Notes under the pieces: generated by a model
Told to the model about the DNA's origin: nothing
Database searches by the model: none
Seen by the model: only the letters and a program-made list of their open reading frames with translations
Position numbers and translations under genes: made by a program
Shown: piece after piece, positions 45,324 through 53,782 of the stretch
Position numbering within the stretch: the first letter of the stretch is position 1
How the letters are laid out: each line of letters opens with the position of its first letter
DNA from: Pseudanabaena mucicola str. Chao 1806
GTDB lineage: Bacteria; Cyanobacteriota; Cyanobacteriia; Pseudanabaenales; Pseudanabaenaceae
Assembly: GCF_030323025.1 (NCBI RefSeq)
Contig: NZ_CP097329.1
Span: 1,891,001-1,955,000, forward strand
Direction of reading: 5' to 3'
Length of the DNA stretch: 64,000 nucleotides

Positions 45324-45932
45324 ATGACCCAAGCCCTAATTCGTCCCACTACATCTAGCGAACAAGATCACGATCAACACCTTATCTATTCGGGTATCAC
45401 TTGGGAGCAGTTTAAGCTCATCCAAGCGGGTTTTGCCAATTCTACGGGGGTACGACTTTTTTATTATCAAGAAACTATTGAAATCATTATGCCAGGACGT
45501 GCTCACGAAACAGTCAGCCGATTTATTTGTGTTCTACTAAGCATATTCTGTATAGAAAATAATATCGAGTTTGAGCCAACGGGTTCCATGACTCAACAGC
45601 GCGAAGGGGAAGTTTCGGTTGAACCAGATGAATCTTACTGTTTTGGAACATCAAAGCCCACTCCTGACTTAGTAATCGAAGTTATCTTTACTAGTAGCAG
45701 TCCTAAGAAGTTAAAACGTTATCAAGCTTTAGAGATTCCTGAAGTATGGTTTTGGCAAGATGGCGTATTTAGTCTCTATCGTTTACGCGATCGCACCTAT
45801 GAAGTGATTTCCCAGAGCGAGATTCCAGAGCTTGCAGGTTTAGATATAGAGTTATTAACTCGCTGTGTCTCAATGGCACACACTTCCCGATTAGAAGCGG
45901 CAAATACTTTCCGTAATGCTTTTAAAAATTAA
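45324..45932 (+). CDS. Uma2-family putative nuclease (DUF820)
   Basis: A 202-residue Uma2 protein, paralogous to the one at 41984 but of a different subgroup. Landmarks are ITWEQFKLIQAGF, EPDESYCFG and PTPDLVIEVIFTS, which supply the expected acidic/glutamate active-site residues, then LEIPEVWFWQDG. Function is unknown. It opens a patch rich in toxin-antitoxin and mobile sequences. Confidence 0.85.
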   Translation: MTQALIRPTTSSEQDHDQHLIYSGITWEQFKLIQAGFANSTGVRLFYYQETIEIIMPGRAHETVSRFICVLLSIFCIENNIEFEPTGSMTQQREGEVSVEPDESYCFGTSKPTPDLVIEVIFTSSSPKKLKRYQALEIPEVWFWQDGVFSLYRLRDRTYEVISQSEIPELAGLDIELLTRCVSMAHTSRLEAANTFRNAFKN

Positions 45933-45950
45933 GGGATACTGAATTTTATA

Positions 45951-45973
45951 ACCTACAAGATCGGCAATCGCGC
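45951..45973 (+). repeat. End fragment of the direct-repeat family flanking the Rpn gene
   Basis: CTACAAGATCGGCAATCGCG resembles the right ends of the copies at 46708-46828 and 47717-47839. Only this end is present. Confidence 0.45.
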
Positions 45974-46025
45974 TATATTCCTAAGTATGTTAGCTTTATA
46001 TGTAATTTTGAACTGAGGTTAAGCC

Positions 46026-46313
46026 ATGTTAACTACAGAGACTTCTACACAAATAAATGTTAGACAGGCGTTAATCCAAGAAATTGATCAGACTTCAGAT
46101 TATCTTTTAGGCGAAGTTCTAGACTTTCTTTTGTTTATTAGAGCTAAACATTCGCCAGTACAGCTAGAAAGACAAACAGATGTTGATGAATTAGCAGAAG
46201 ACTATGAGGATCCTAAAGAAAAAATCTTAGAAGATCTGCGTCAGTCTTTAGAAGATGTTAAAGCAGGTAGAGTTCACGATATTTCTGAACTTTGGAATGG
46301 GATTGATGTCTAG
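46026..46313 (+). CDS. Type II antitoxin (DUF2281-like)
   Basis: A 95-residue small acidic protein with the TSDYLLGEVLDFLLFIRA helix typical of DUF2281/VapB-like antitoxins. A near-duplicate of its N-terminal half is seen in the antitoxin at 50297-50572. It ends within the start of the toxin gene (8-bp overlap), so the two are translationally coupled. It presumably neutralises the toxin and represses the promoter. Confidence 0.75.
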   Translation: MLTTETSTQINVRQALIQEIDQTSDYLLGEVLDFLLFIRAKHSPVQLERQTDVDELAEDYEDPKEKILEDLRQSLEDVKAGRVHDISELWNGIDV

Positions 46314-46656
46314 CGATAATCCTAAACTGAAGATTCAGTTTACGGATGTTTTTAAGCGTCAAGTTCGAGATTTGGCAAAACGCTATAGACAGATTAAATT
46401 AGATATTCAACCAGTTTTAGATCAACTCCAAAGTGGTGACTTAGTTGGCGATCAAGTTCAAAGTACTGGACATCCAGTATTTAAAGTTCGCATTAAAAAT
46501 AGTGATATTCAGAAAGGTAAAAGTGGTGGCTATAGGTTGATTTACTATATTAAAATCTCTGAGAATATTTTATGTGTTTTGATTTACTCGAAGTCTGATG
46601 AGGACAATGTAACATCATTAGAAATCAAGAAAATCATTCAAGAATTTCATGATTAA
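46306..46656 (+). CDS. Type II toxin, RelE/ParE-like
   Basis: About 116 residues from the ATG at 46306, which overlaps the antitoxin stop. The pattern of FTDVFKRQVRDLAKRYRQI, FKVRIKNSDIQKGKSGGYRLIYYI and ILCVLIYSKSDE is that of RelE/ParE-superfamily toxins, either ribosome-dependent mRNA interferases or gyrase poisons. The C-terminal basic/aromatic residues look intact, so the toxin is probably functional. Confidence 0.75.
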   Translation: MSSDNPKLKIQFTDVFKRQVRDLAKRYRQIKLDIQPVLDQLQSGDLVGDQVQSTGHPVFKVRIKNSDIQKGKSGGYRLIYYIKISENILCVLIYSKSDEDNVTSLEIKKIIQEFHD

Positions 46657-46707
46657 TGACTAAAATTATAATAATTTAATGCCAATTACTCACCCAAATT
46701 CGATAAT

Positions 46708-46828
46708 GATCGCCCACAGATTAGCCCCTCATCAGCAAATTTCCTATTCGCTAAAGTATTCGATTTTATTCAAACATTAGGTGCGTTACTTCTCATTAAC
46801 GCACCCTACAAGATAGGCGATCGCGCTA
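46708..46828 (+). repeat. ~120-bp direct repeat, copy 1 (upstream side)
   Basis: GATCGCCC at one end, then the shared words AAATTTCCTATTCGCTAAAG and CATTAACGCA, ending in GGCGATCGCGCTA. It aligns along its length in the same orientation with 47717-47839, and brackets the Rpn-type gene. Confidence 0.7.
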
Positions 46829-46840
46829 ACCATCCATAAA

Positions 46841-47695
46841 TTAAGGCTTTGGCGATCGCTTTGGTTTGGATGATTTTGGTGTCTTCAATTTTTGAGCAGA
46901 AACTTTTTGTAACTTTTGCACTTCTTTGAGGCTTAGTCCTGTAAATTGAGCAATTAATTCCATAGATATATTGGAACGCATCATGTTTAGTGCAATCTGG
47001 CTCGCCGTCTCAGCTTTGCCCTTAGCGATGCCTTCAGCAATACCCTCAGCTTTACCTTCAGCTTTACCTTCTAGTAGGATTTCTTGATAAATCACTGATT
47101 CTTTCATGATTTCGCTCCTCAAAAGTCTTTGGATGATTTCTTTATTTAGGGCTATACCTGATATTATAGCGGTGGATGCGGCAACGTTGACTCGTAATTG
47201 GTTATCGGTAATTTGTTCAATTTGTTTGGCTACTTGCCTCAGGGTTTCTTCGGGGTTGTTGGTTTGTGAGAGGGGGGCAAACGGAAATAGCCCGTGATAT
47301 TGCTGAAATATTTCTGTGGGCTGCTCCCATAGTCTGATGACGTTGAATTCATGATTTAGTTTGCCAATGTTAAATGTCGTTTCATGGACTAGAGGGGATT
47401 GGCTGGGGCTGAGATAAATAACAACTTGATGTATCTCTCTTTCTGGAAATTTACGATACAGCCGCAGTCGGTAATCTGCCATGCGAAAGGGAATATTTTT
47501 GTTCGGCTCTGTTTGAAATTCTATATGCAGAATGATTTCGGCTGACTGGAGAAATATTACGGAATCAGCCCGAATTGGTTCGGCTAAAAGTTCCGATGGC
47601 TCGATTTTGGTTAGGGTTATGGCTTCTCCTAACAGCCATCTGGCAAAGTCGCTGGGGAAGGTTTCGGCTAAGAATTTACAGATGTTGTCGATCAT
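46841..47695 (-). CDS. Rpn-family recombination-promoting nuclease-like protein
   Basis: A 284-residue protein of the Rpn/YhgA-like transposase_31 group. A PD-(D/E)xK-type core (IRADSVIFL then ILHIEFQTE, including the E-x-Q variant) lies in the first 120 residues. The C-terminal third contains a GKAEGKAEGIAEGIAKGKAE repeat and a helical segment common to cyanobacterial members. Rpn proteins promote RecA-independent recombination. It is flanked on both sides by direct copies of a ~120-bp repeat, consistent with arrival as a unit or with its own activity. Confidence 0.8.
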   Translation of the reverse strand: MIDNICKFLAETFPSDFARWLLGEAITLTKIEPSELLAEPIRADSVIFLQSAEIILHIEFQTEPNKNIPFRMADYRLRLYRKFPEREIHQVVIYLSPSQSPLVHETTFNIGKLNHEFNVIRLWEQPTEIFQQYHGLFPFAPLSQTNNPEETLRQVAKQIEQITDNQLRVNVAASTAIISGIALNKEIIQRLLRSEIMKESVIYQEILLEGKAEGKAEGIAEGIAKGKAETASQIALNMMRSNISMELIAQFTGLSLKEVQKLQKVSAQKLKTPKSSKPKRSPKP

Positions 47696-47716
47696 TGCGG
47701 AATTTTATCATCTACT

Positions 47717-47839
47717 GATCGCCCCCAGATTGCCGCAACACCAATAAATTTCCTGTTCGCTAAGGTATCCGATTTGATTCAAAACAACTAGGGGCGTTAC
47801 ATTTCATTAACGCACTCTATGAGATCGGCGATCGGGCTA
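47717..47839 (+). repeat. ~120-bp direct repeat, copy 2 (downstream side)
   Basis: The partner of 46708-46828 in the same orientation, with scattered substitutions and short indels. Shared words include AAATTTCCTGTTCGCTAAGG and TCATTAACGCACTC. Confidence 0.7.
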
Positions 47840-47939
47840 CAGTAAGGTCTTTAGGTTGAAATTCCTAGCTACTCCAAATGACTATTGCAAAAGAGGCTAG
47901 AGCGATAAAGAACCAACCAACCCAAGACCAACCAACAAA

Positions 47940-48703
47940 GAATCCAAGCATGACGAAACAGGGATGCGGGTCAAAGGAAAACTGATGTGGTTGCATGTGG
48001 CAAGTACATCAGGGTTAACCTACTACTTTATGCATACCAAACGGGGTCAAATAGCTATGGATGCGATGGATATTCTGCCCAACTTTGACGGTATCAGTGT
48101 CCATGATGGTTTATCTAGTTATGCCCAATATGATTGTAAACATGCTTTGTGCAATGCACATCATTTACGGGAATTGACGTTTATCGTTGAACGTTACCAA
48201 CAGCCATGGGCAGAGTTGATGCTCTCGTTATTGGTTGAAATCAAAGACCAGATAGGAGTTGCCAAAACTGATGGACTCAGCGCTTTACCCTCAGAAAAAT
48301 CAGCAGATTTTGAGCGACGTTATCAGGAACTAATTGACCAAGGACTTAAAGCTAATCCGCCGCCTCCCATAGATCCAGATATCCCACCAAGGAAAGGTCG
48401 TCTTAAACAAAGTCCAGCCAAGAACTTACTCGACCGTCTTCAAAAAAATCAATCGGCTGTTTTAGCTTTTATGTATGATTTTCGTGTTCCTTTTGATAAC
48501 AATCAGGCGGAACGTGATTTACGTATGATGAAACTCAAACAGAAAGTATCTGGCACTTTTCGCTCTCTTGAGGGCGCTCAAATGTTCTGTCGCATTCGTG
48601 GCTATATTTCGACTCTCAGAAAGCAAGGTGTTAATGTTCTGGCGTCTCTCAAACAAGTGTTTCTTGGAAACCATTTCTTCCCAAATCTCCAGCCTGAGTA
48701 GTT
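47940..48703 (+). mobile_element. IS66-family transposase, 3' remnant
   Basis: The frame encodes the catalytic domain of an IS66 transposase: the first catalytic Asp in DETG (47952-47963, before the ATG at 47964), then [25 protein letters not shown], and [19 protein letters not shown] with the final Glu, ending at 48701. The N-terminal ~200 residues and the helper ORFs are missing: upstream the frame meets a stop within about 50 bp. The right end stops at the transposase stop codon without a recognisable terminal repeat, so the copy is truncated on both sides. It abuts and truncates a VapC gene. Confidence 0.85.
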
Positions 48704-49014
48704 ACAGCTGTAATAATTTGATCGGCGGGATCGCGATGAAAATTGACTAACTGAGTGGAGGTAATAGCAATCTGAGGCGTGAGATCTAGCAATTGAACTG
48801 CTGGATAGGACAAAGCTTTTTCAAACCATTCTGAAATTTCACAGGGAAGTGTCAAGCGATTGTATTCGACTAATTTTGCAATTTCCCAACAGGACATGAC
48901 GCTAATGCCAATAGCTAGAGACTCTTGGCTTTCAATGGCTATTTTGGCAGTTTGGCTAAGTTTTGGATCGCCATGTACCCACCAAATCCAGATATGTGTG
49001 TCTAAGACGATCAT
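48649..49014 (-). pseudogene. vapC: VapC-type PIN-domain toxin, 3' end replaced by IS66 sequence
   Basis: From the ATG at 49014 the frame encodes a PIN domain: MIVLDTHIWIWW (first Asp), SCWEIAKL (Glu) and HRDPADQIITAVT (third acidic residue). At about 48703 the sequence crosses into the IS66 remnant, and the last 18 residues are antisense transposase sequence. The usual final PIN strand (LLTAD...) and its fourth acidic residue are therefore missing. The toxin is probably inactive, although three of four metal ligands remain. Confidence 0.75.
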
Positions 49015-49214
49015 GCTATGACTTCCCAATCAGAGATTGCTACAGGTTGCATCGGATCGATGTATTCGACAGGTAAGCCGCGCAAGGGGTAGTTTTTAGA
49101 GGTAGATGGTTTGTGATGGGTCAAGCCGAAGAATTGCAATAGCTTCAAGATTTTTTCTAGCTCAGTTTCAGACATTTGATCGAGTTCGTTGATCAACAAT
49201 TCTTTTACAGTCAT
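49011..49214 (-). CDS. VapB-like antitoxin
   Basis: A 67-residue protein with the short MTVKELLINELDQMSETELEKIL helix of DUF2281-type antitoxins, ending in an ATGA overlap with the truncated VapC gene. It appears intact. With its toxin broken, it is a candidate orphan antitoxin. Confidence 0.7.
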   Translation of the reverse strand: MTVKELLINELDQMSETELEKILKLLQFFGLTHHKPSTSKNYPLRGLPVEYIDPMQPVAISDWEVIA

Positions 49215-49260
49215 GACTTAATTACCGCTTGCTTTAAGTTGTTTACTCTACACAGATTAA

Positions 49261-49323
49261 GATCCCCGATTTTTTGTGACTAGCAGGATTGATCTGTGAT
49301 TGCAAAGAAAGAGTCGAGGATCT
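49261..49323. repeat. Dispersed inverted-repeat element (GATCCCCGATTTTT type), second copy
   Basis: GATCCCCGATTTTTTG at the left and AAAGAGTCGAGGATCT at the right, related to 7435-7497. A further right-end-like piece (AAAAAGTCAGAGATCT) lies at 49369-49384. They fill the 49215-49482 gap. Confidence 0.45.
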
Positions 49324-49482
49324 AGATATCTACTTTCTTTTGCTGAACCAGTTACTACATTATTATAGAAAAAGTCAGAGATCTGAGTATGTGGTCAGTA
49401 TAAAACAAATTTTTTTGTTAAGGCGGAAAAAGACAGGAAAAGACGGTTATAATCGGAGTTGAGGATTTATGGCTCTGTAAGC

Positions 49483-50052
49483 ATGGACGTTAAAGAATTG
49501 CTGAAGTTTGTTGATGAAAGTATGTTTGCAAAGACGGGGAAAAGACTTAATGATTTGCAGCGTCAAGTGATAGAGGGAGCGCTTAATCATCGGAAATATG
49601 TGGATATTGCGGAATCTTTTGAAAGGAGTGAAGGTCATGTTAAAGATACTGGTTATGAGCTTCTGCAAATGCTTTCAGATGTTTTTGAAGAGCCAGTTAA
49701 GAAAGGAAATCTTAAATCAGTTTTAGAGAGACAGAGAAGTACAATTTTTAATGTTAGTGATGGAAGTGTAGGAAATGTTGGAGATGTTATTAATTGCGTA
49801 AATTTTAATAGCGATTCTAAATCCAAATCAAATCAAGTTCCATTAGAAAAGACTGATTCTCAAAGAGAGAAGCAAATAGCTAAAATCAAGAAACTGCGCG
49901 ATCGCGGCTTAACCGATGATGAAATTGCCGAATTGTTAGAGATTCCTTTGGAATCAATTATAGGTATAAATTTAGAAGAATCTGCTTATTTCTTAAATCA
50001 ATTAGCATCGTGCTTTACACATGGCGAGATCACCTCACCTAATTACTGGTAA
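49483..50052 (+). CDS. vMAP-type N-terminal HTH protein, stand-alone
   Basis: An ~189-residue protein. Its first ~85 residues (MDVKELLKFVDESMF, then DLQRQVIEGAL, IAESFERSEGHVKDTGYEL) match the helix-turn-helix domain normally found at the N-terminus of cyanobacterial NACHT, CHAT or WD40 conflict proteins. Here no NTPase or effector domain follows. A linker and a second HTH-like segment (REKQIAKIKKLRDRGLTDDE...) make up the rest. I chose the ATG at 49483; a TTG at 49459 is weaker. It lies between toxin-antitoxin loci. Confidence 0.6.
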   Translation: MDVKELLKFVDESMFAKTGKRLNDLQRQVIEGALNHRKYVDIAESFERSEGHVKDTGYELLQMLSDVFEEPVKKGNLKSVLERQRSTIFNVSDGSVGNVGDVINCVNFNSDSKSKSNQVPLEKTDSQREKQIAKIKKLRDRGLTDDEIAELLEIPLESIIGINLEESAYFLNQLASCFTHGEITSPNYW

Positions 50053-50300
50053 ACATCCCTACGATGACCAATTTTAAGCACTAAAATCAACAGTTGATTA
50101 TCCTGAATAGAGTAGATGATGCGATAGTTCCCCACCCTAATACGATAAAGATTATCTTCACCTACCAGCTTAACCACACCATCAGGACGCGGAACCTCAG
50201 CTAAAGCATCAATCTTTATCTTTATCCTTTGCTTCTCTTCAGTGGATAGGGCTTTTAACTGTTTGGCAGATTGTTTTACAAACTCAATACGATACGTCAT
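50043..50300 (-). CDS. Type II toxin, RelE/ParE family
   Basis: An 85-residue RelE-superfamily toxin: MTYRIEFVKQSAKQL, IDALAEVPRPDGVVKL, LYRIRVGNYRIIYSI and VLKIGHRRDVYQ follow the family pattern through the C-terminal catalytic GHRRDVY. It overlaps the antitoxin stop by 4 bp (ATGA) and its own 3' end overlaps the convergent vMAP-like gene by 10 bp. Expected to be an mRNA interferase; it looks intact. Confidence 0.88.
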   Translation of the reverse strand: MTYRIEFVKQSAKQLKALSTEEKQRIKIKIDALAEVPRPDGVVKLVGEDNLYRIRVGNYRIIYSIQDNQLLILVLKIGHRRDVYQ

Positions 50301-50572
50301 AGACCAATCTCAGCCTTGAGACTTTCCCAAGAGATAGTACCTTCAGAATCAATAGATGCTAGAGCAGCTTTAGCATCTTCAATATCCTCGTAATCTTCAT
50401 CAGCTTCATAGTTGCCAGCATTTATATTCAAACCAGCTTGTGAATGTTTTGCTCTCACAAACAAAAGAAAGTCTAAAACTTCACTTAAAACACTATCTGA
50501 AGTTAGTTCAATTTCTTGAATTAGAGATCGTCTAATATCGCTTTGAGTTGAAGTTTCTGTAGTTATCATCAC
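50297..50572 (-). CDS. Type II antitoxin (DUF2281-like)
   Basis: A 91-residue partner of the RelE toxin. Its N-terminus (MMITTETSTQSDIRRSLIQE) closely parallels that of the antitoxin at 46026, and an acidic C-terminal half likely wraps the toxin. Coupled by an ATGA overlap. Confidence 0.8.
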   Translation of the reverse strand: MMITTETSTQSDIRRSLIQEIELTSDSVLSEVLDFLLFVRAKHSQAGLNINAGNYEADEDYEDIEDAKAALASIDSEGTISWESLKAEIGL

Positions 50573-50716
50573 TTTACATCTCTCGCATATTTTAGTTTCT
50601 AAAATCTTAGCAAATTCTAACAGTAGATTGATTGCACTAAAAACAATATCTAAGCTGCGATCGCAATAAAGATCGAAATAAATAAGGGACGCAATGCGTC
50701 CCCCTTCTATATTAAT

Positions 50717-52390
50717 TTATTCCCATTCAATCGTGCCAGGGGGCTTAGACGTAATATCTAGCACCACGCGATTGACACCTTCTACTTCATTGACAATGCG
50801 ATTAGAAATTGTTTCCAATAGCTCATAGGGAACCCTTGCCCAGTCCGCAGTCATGCCATCCTCACTACTGACGAGACGCAAAACCACGGGATTGGAATAA
50901 GTGCGCTTATCACCCATTACACCAACACTGCGAACCGTTGGTAATAGCACCGCAAAGGCTTGCCAGAGGTTATTGTATTGACCTGCGCGATTGATTTCTT
51001 GACGCACGATCAGATCGGCATCACGTAAAGTATTCAATCTCTCGCTAGTAATTTCACCAATAATCCGAATCGCTAATCCAGGACCAGGGAAAGGCTGACG
51101 CTTGACAATCTCTTCAGGAAGACCGAGAGCAGTTCCCACTTTCCGCACTTCATCTTTAAAGAGTTTGCGAAGTGGTTCCACAAGTGTGAAACGAAGATTC
51201 TCAGGCAATCCACCGACATTGTGATGACTCTTGATTTTGACGGCAACACGTTTTCCAGTAGCAGGATCGACGTTAGTATCTGCTGACTCAATCACATCAG
51301 GATAGAGTGTACCTTGAGCGAGAAAATCAAAAGGACCTAAACGGCTTGATTCTTCCTCAAAGACATTGATAAATTCGCCGCCAATAATCTTGCGCTTTTG
51401 TTCTGGATCAGTGACTCCTTTGACCTTTGCGAGGAATCTTTCACGAGCATTGACATATTCCACATGAATATGGAACTGCTCCTCAAAGAGTTTGACAAGG
51501 CGTTCAGGTTCTAGCTTCCTCATAAAGCCCTGATCGATAAACATACAGGTGAGTTGATCACCGATCGCTTTATGTAGCAGAAAGGCAAGTGTAGAAGAGT
51601 CCACCCCACCTGAAAGGGCTAGCAAAACGCGCTTAGTCCCAACCTGTTCGCGGATTTCACGAATCGCATTTTCGATAAAAGCATCGGTTGTCCAGTTTGG
51701 TTCACATTTGCAAATGTGATAAACAAAATTACAAATCATTGCCATACCACCTGCGGAATGTACTACCTCAGGATGAAATTGCACACCGTAGAGCTTTTTG
51801 ACATGATCAGCGATCGCTGCACAGGGAGTATTTGCTGTATGAGCAATGACTTCAAATCCATTAGGTAGATCTACTACAGAGTCACCATGACTCATCCACA
51901 TAGTGATACCTGTATCGACATTGAAGAGGAGATCAATTGGGTCATCAATTTGTAATTCTGCTTTGCCATATTCTCCACGATCGGCGCGTTCGACATTGCC
52001 GCCAAGCTGTTTCGCCATTAGCTGCATTCCATAGCAAACGCCTAAAACAGGTATACCTAAATCAAAAATCTTTGGATCACATTGTGGCGCACCTTCATCG
52101 TAAACAGAACTAGGACCACCCGACAAGATAATCCCTTTAATGTTTGATTGCAGTAATTTTTCGGCTGATGTGTTATAAGGTAAAACCTCTGAGTAAACTT
52201 GTGTCTCACGGATCCGTCGAGCAATTAGCTCCGAGTACTGAGACCCGAAATCAAGAATAGCAATCATGGAACGAGTAACTTTATTGGCTGTGGTACTATC
52301 AGAACTTGTGCTAGCTGAATCTATACTAGATGAAAGCGCACCTTCAAGATTTAGTACGGCATTCGATGATGTTGGGAGAGAAGAAACCAC
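50717..52390 (-). CDS. guaA: GMP synthase (glutamine-hydrolysing)
   Basis: Converts XMP to GMP with glutamine and ATP. A ~41-residue Ser/Thr-rich N-terminal extension precedes the class I amidotransferase domain ([11 protein letters not shown]; nucleophile Cys in [14 protein letters not shown] His-Glu). The ATP pyrophosphatase domain follows ([11 protein letters not shown]-loop), then the C-terminal dimerisation domain ending KPPGTIEWE. The GTG at 52390 includes the extension; an internal start at the Met before AILDFG is possible. Confidence 0.97.
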   Translation of the reverse strand: MVSSLPTSSNAVLNLEGALSSSIDSASTSSDSTTANKVTRSMIAILDFGSQYSELIARRIRETQVYSEVLPYNTSAEKLLQSNIKGIILSGGPSSVYDEGAPQCDPKIFDLGIPVLGVCYGMQLMAKQLGGNVERADRGEYGKAELQIDDPIDLLFNVDTGITMWMSHGDSVVDLPNGFEVIAHTANTPCAAIADHVKKLYGVQFHPEVVHSAGGMAMICNFVYHICKCEPNWTTDAFIENAIREIREQVGTKRVLLALSGGVDSSTLAFLLHKAIGDQLTCMFIDQGFMRKLEPERLVKLFEEQFHIHVEYVNARERFLAKVKGVTDPEQKRKIIGGEFINVFEEESSRLGPFDFLAQGTLYPDVIESADTNVDPATGKRVAVKIKSHHNVGGLPENLRFTLVEPLRKLFKDEVRKVGTALGLPEEIVKRQPFPGPGLAIRIIGEITSERLNTLRDADLIVRQEINRAGQYNNLWQAFAVLLPTVRSVGVMGDKRTYSNPVVLRLVSSEDGMTADWARVPYELLETISNRIVNEVEGVNRVVLDITSKPPGTIEWE

Positions 52391-52483
52391 AGTAGATACC
52401 TCTATCTTAATGAGATAGCACTTAAGTGAGAGTGTCAGGCTTTCGTTAAGCCTATTGCTGCGAAAAAAGTAGCTATTCGTACA

Positions 52484-53086
52484 ATGCTAGCAAAATGGTA
52501 CGTGTTTATGTATAAAAAAGTTATGATACTAATCGCATTACTACCAATTTTAGGTTTTCCAGTTTTAGGATTGCCGATTTTGGAAGCAGGAGCAGTGCAG
52601 TTGCGCGATGGTAAGACTTATTTCGTGCATCTACCAACATTACTAGAGGCTGAGTCAACCGTAAATGTGATCTATGCGCGGAATGCCACATATTATTTCA
52701 AGATCGCACTTCCCCAGAGTATGGGAGAAAACTTACAAAGGCTAGAAATATTTCAATCAGAAGGTTTTGAGACGATTGACTTTCGGCTTGATGAAACAAT
52801 TGCCTATTTGCAACCACCATCGGGGGATCGCCTTCCTATTTCTGGTAAAGCTGAAATTATCCAAAATCAGGATCGCGATCAAAAGAAAATTATCATTACT
52901 TTTGATCCCCCAATTCCTGCTAATGGTGAGCTTAATCACCAACTAGTAGTCGGACTAAGACCAATTCGCAATCCCCGTTATGATGGGGTCTATTTATTTG
53001 GAGTCTCTGTATCTCCGCAAGGCGATCGCCCTAATACTCAATTTCTCGGCTATGGGAGATTAAACTTCTATGATCCTTTCTATTAA
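52484..53086 (+). CDS. DUF2808 secreted protein
   Basis: A 200-residue protein of the cyanobacterial DUF2808 group. A signal peptide or anchor occupies about the first 35 residues ([19 protein letters not shown]). The mature part carries the family's [33 protein letters not shown] and [18 protein letters not shown] stretches. Function is unknown; periplasmic or outer-envelope location is expected. A second ATG at 52508 would keep the signal peptide and may be the real start. Confidence 0.85.
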   Translation: MLAKWYVFMYKKVMILIALLPILGFPVLGLPILEAGAVQLRDGKTYFVHLPTLLEAESTVNVIYARNATYYFKIALPQSMGENLQRLEIFQSEGFETIDFRLDETIAYLQPPSGDRLPISGKAEIIQNQDRDQKKIIITFDPPIPANGELNHQLVVGLRPIRNPRYDGVYLFGVSVSPQGDRPNTQFLGYGRLNFYDPFY

Positions 53087-53094
53087 ACAATTAT

Positions 53095-53132
53095 GGGTAG
53101 TCATGCAATGTAATTGTGTTGCATGACTACCC
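53095..53132 (+). terminator. Hairpin after the DUF2808 gene
   Basis: 14-bp perfect arms (53095-53108 and 53119-53132) around a 10-nt loop, 9 bp after the stop. Confidence 0.5.
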
Positions 53133-53267
53133 AATTATGCAAAAACTTAATATATGATTCTATGGAAACGCAGGTAATTTGGCGAATGGATGCAGAAAAA
53201 TTAACTGATTCAGAAATTATGAGAGCGAAGGATAGTTTGCAAGATCCAGAGAAATAGATCTTCAATA

Positions 53268-53768
53268 TTAAAGATTGGCTTTGCCCATATCTAGAAGCCT
53301 CTCTCCAGCAACCCTCACAATATCTTGAATACGAGTTAGTGGCACATGGTGCGATCGCGCTAGCTTCGCGCAGTCCTCATATTCTGGTTGAATTGTCCAC
53401 AAACCGTCCCGCCTTGCTATCTTCACTCGGGCTTTGCCATATTCCGTTTCAACTTCATGGATCTCGCGATGGAGAATTTTGCGCTCTTGGAGACGATGGC
53501 GAATACCGAGGGTACTCGTTTCCCGAAAGAGAATTTGCTCACAAATAGATTGGTGATCGCAGTGACAAATCACAGTAATTAGTATTCCGTTGCGGGATTT
53601 TTTCATGCCCACTGCTTGGGTATACACATCCAGAGCGCCATTTTGCAATAACTGCTCCATCGTGTAGGCGATCGCTTGAGCAGACATATCATCAACCTGC
53701 GTTTCAAGAATGACGATGGTTTCAGTAATGCTTGCGTCTGTTTGCTGTTTGTCAATTTCTTGAATCAA
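53268..53768 (-). CDS. larC: LarC C-terminal half (LarC2), in -1 frame to LarC1
   Basis: The C-terminal domain of the nickel-pincer cofactor cyclometallase LarC, which inserts nickel using CTP. ETQVDDMSAQAIAY, the MKKSRNGILITVICH region and RIQDIVRVAGERLL are typical. The first start codon in this frame is a TTG at 53768 with no SD, and the frame stays open further upstream into the A9 run at the end of LarC1. It is therefore more likely made only as a LarC1-LarC2 fusion through a -1 shift than as a separate protein. Confidence 0.88.
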   Translation of the reverse strand: MIQEIDKQQTDASITETIVILETQVDDMSAQAIAYTMEQLLQNGALDVYTQAVGMKKSRNGILITVICHCDHQSICEQILFRETSTLGIRHRLQERKILHREIHEVETEYGKARVKIARRDGLWTIQPEYEDCAKLARSHHVPLTRIQDIVRVAGERLLDMGKANL

Positions 53769-53782
53769 AGCAGCGTTAATCT

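Noticed and set aside
45100-45327. Open frame of 75 codons
   Set aside because: It consists largely of two hairpins in the intergenic gap, with no family resemblance and no SD.
53162-53257. 31-codon open frame starting METQVIWRMD
   Set aside because: No SD, no recognised family, and no supporting context; it could be a gene fragment but cannot be supported.
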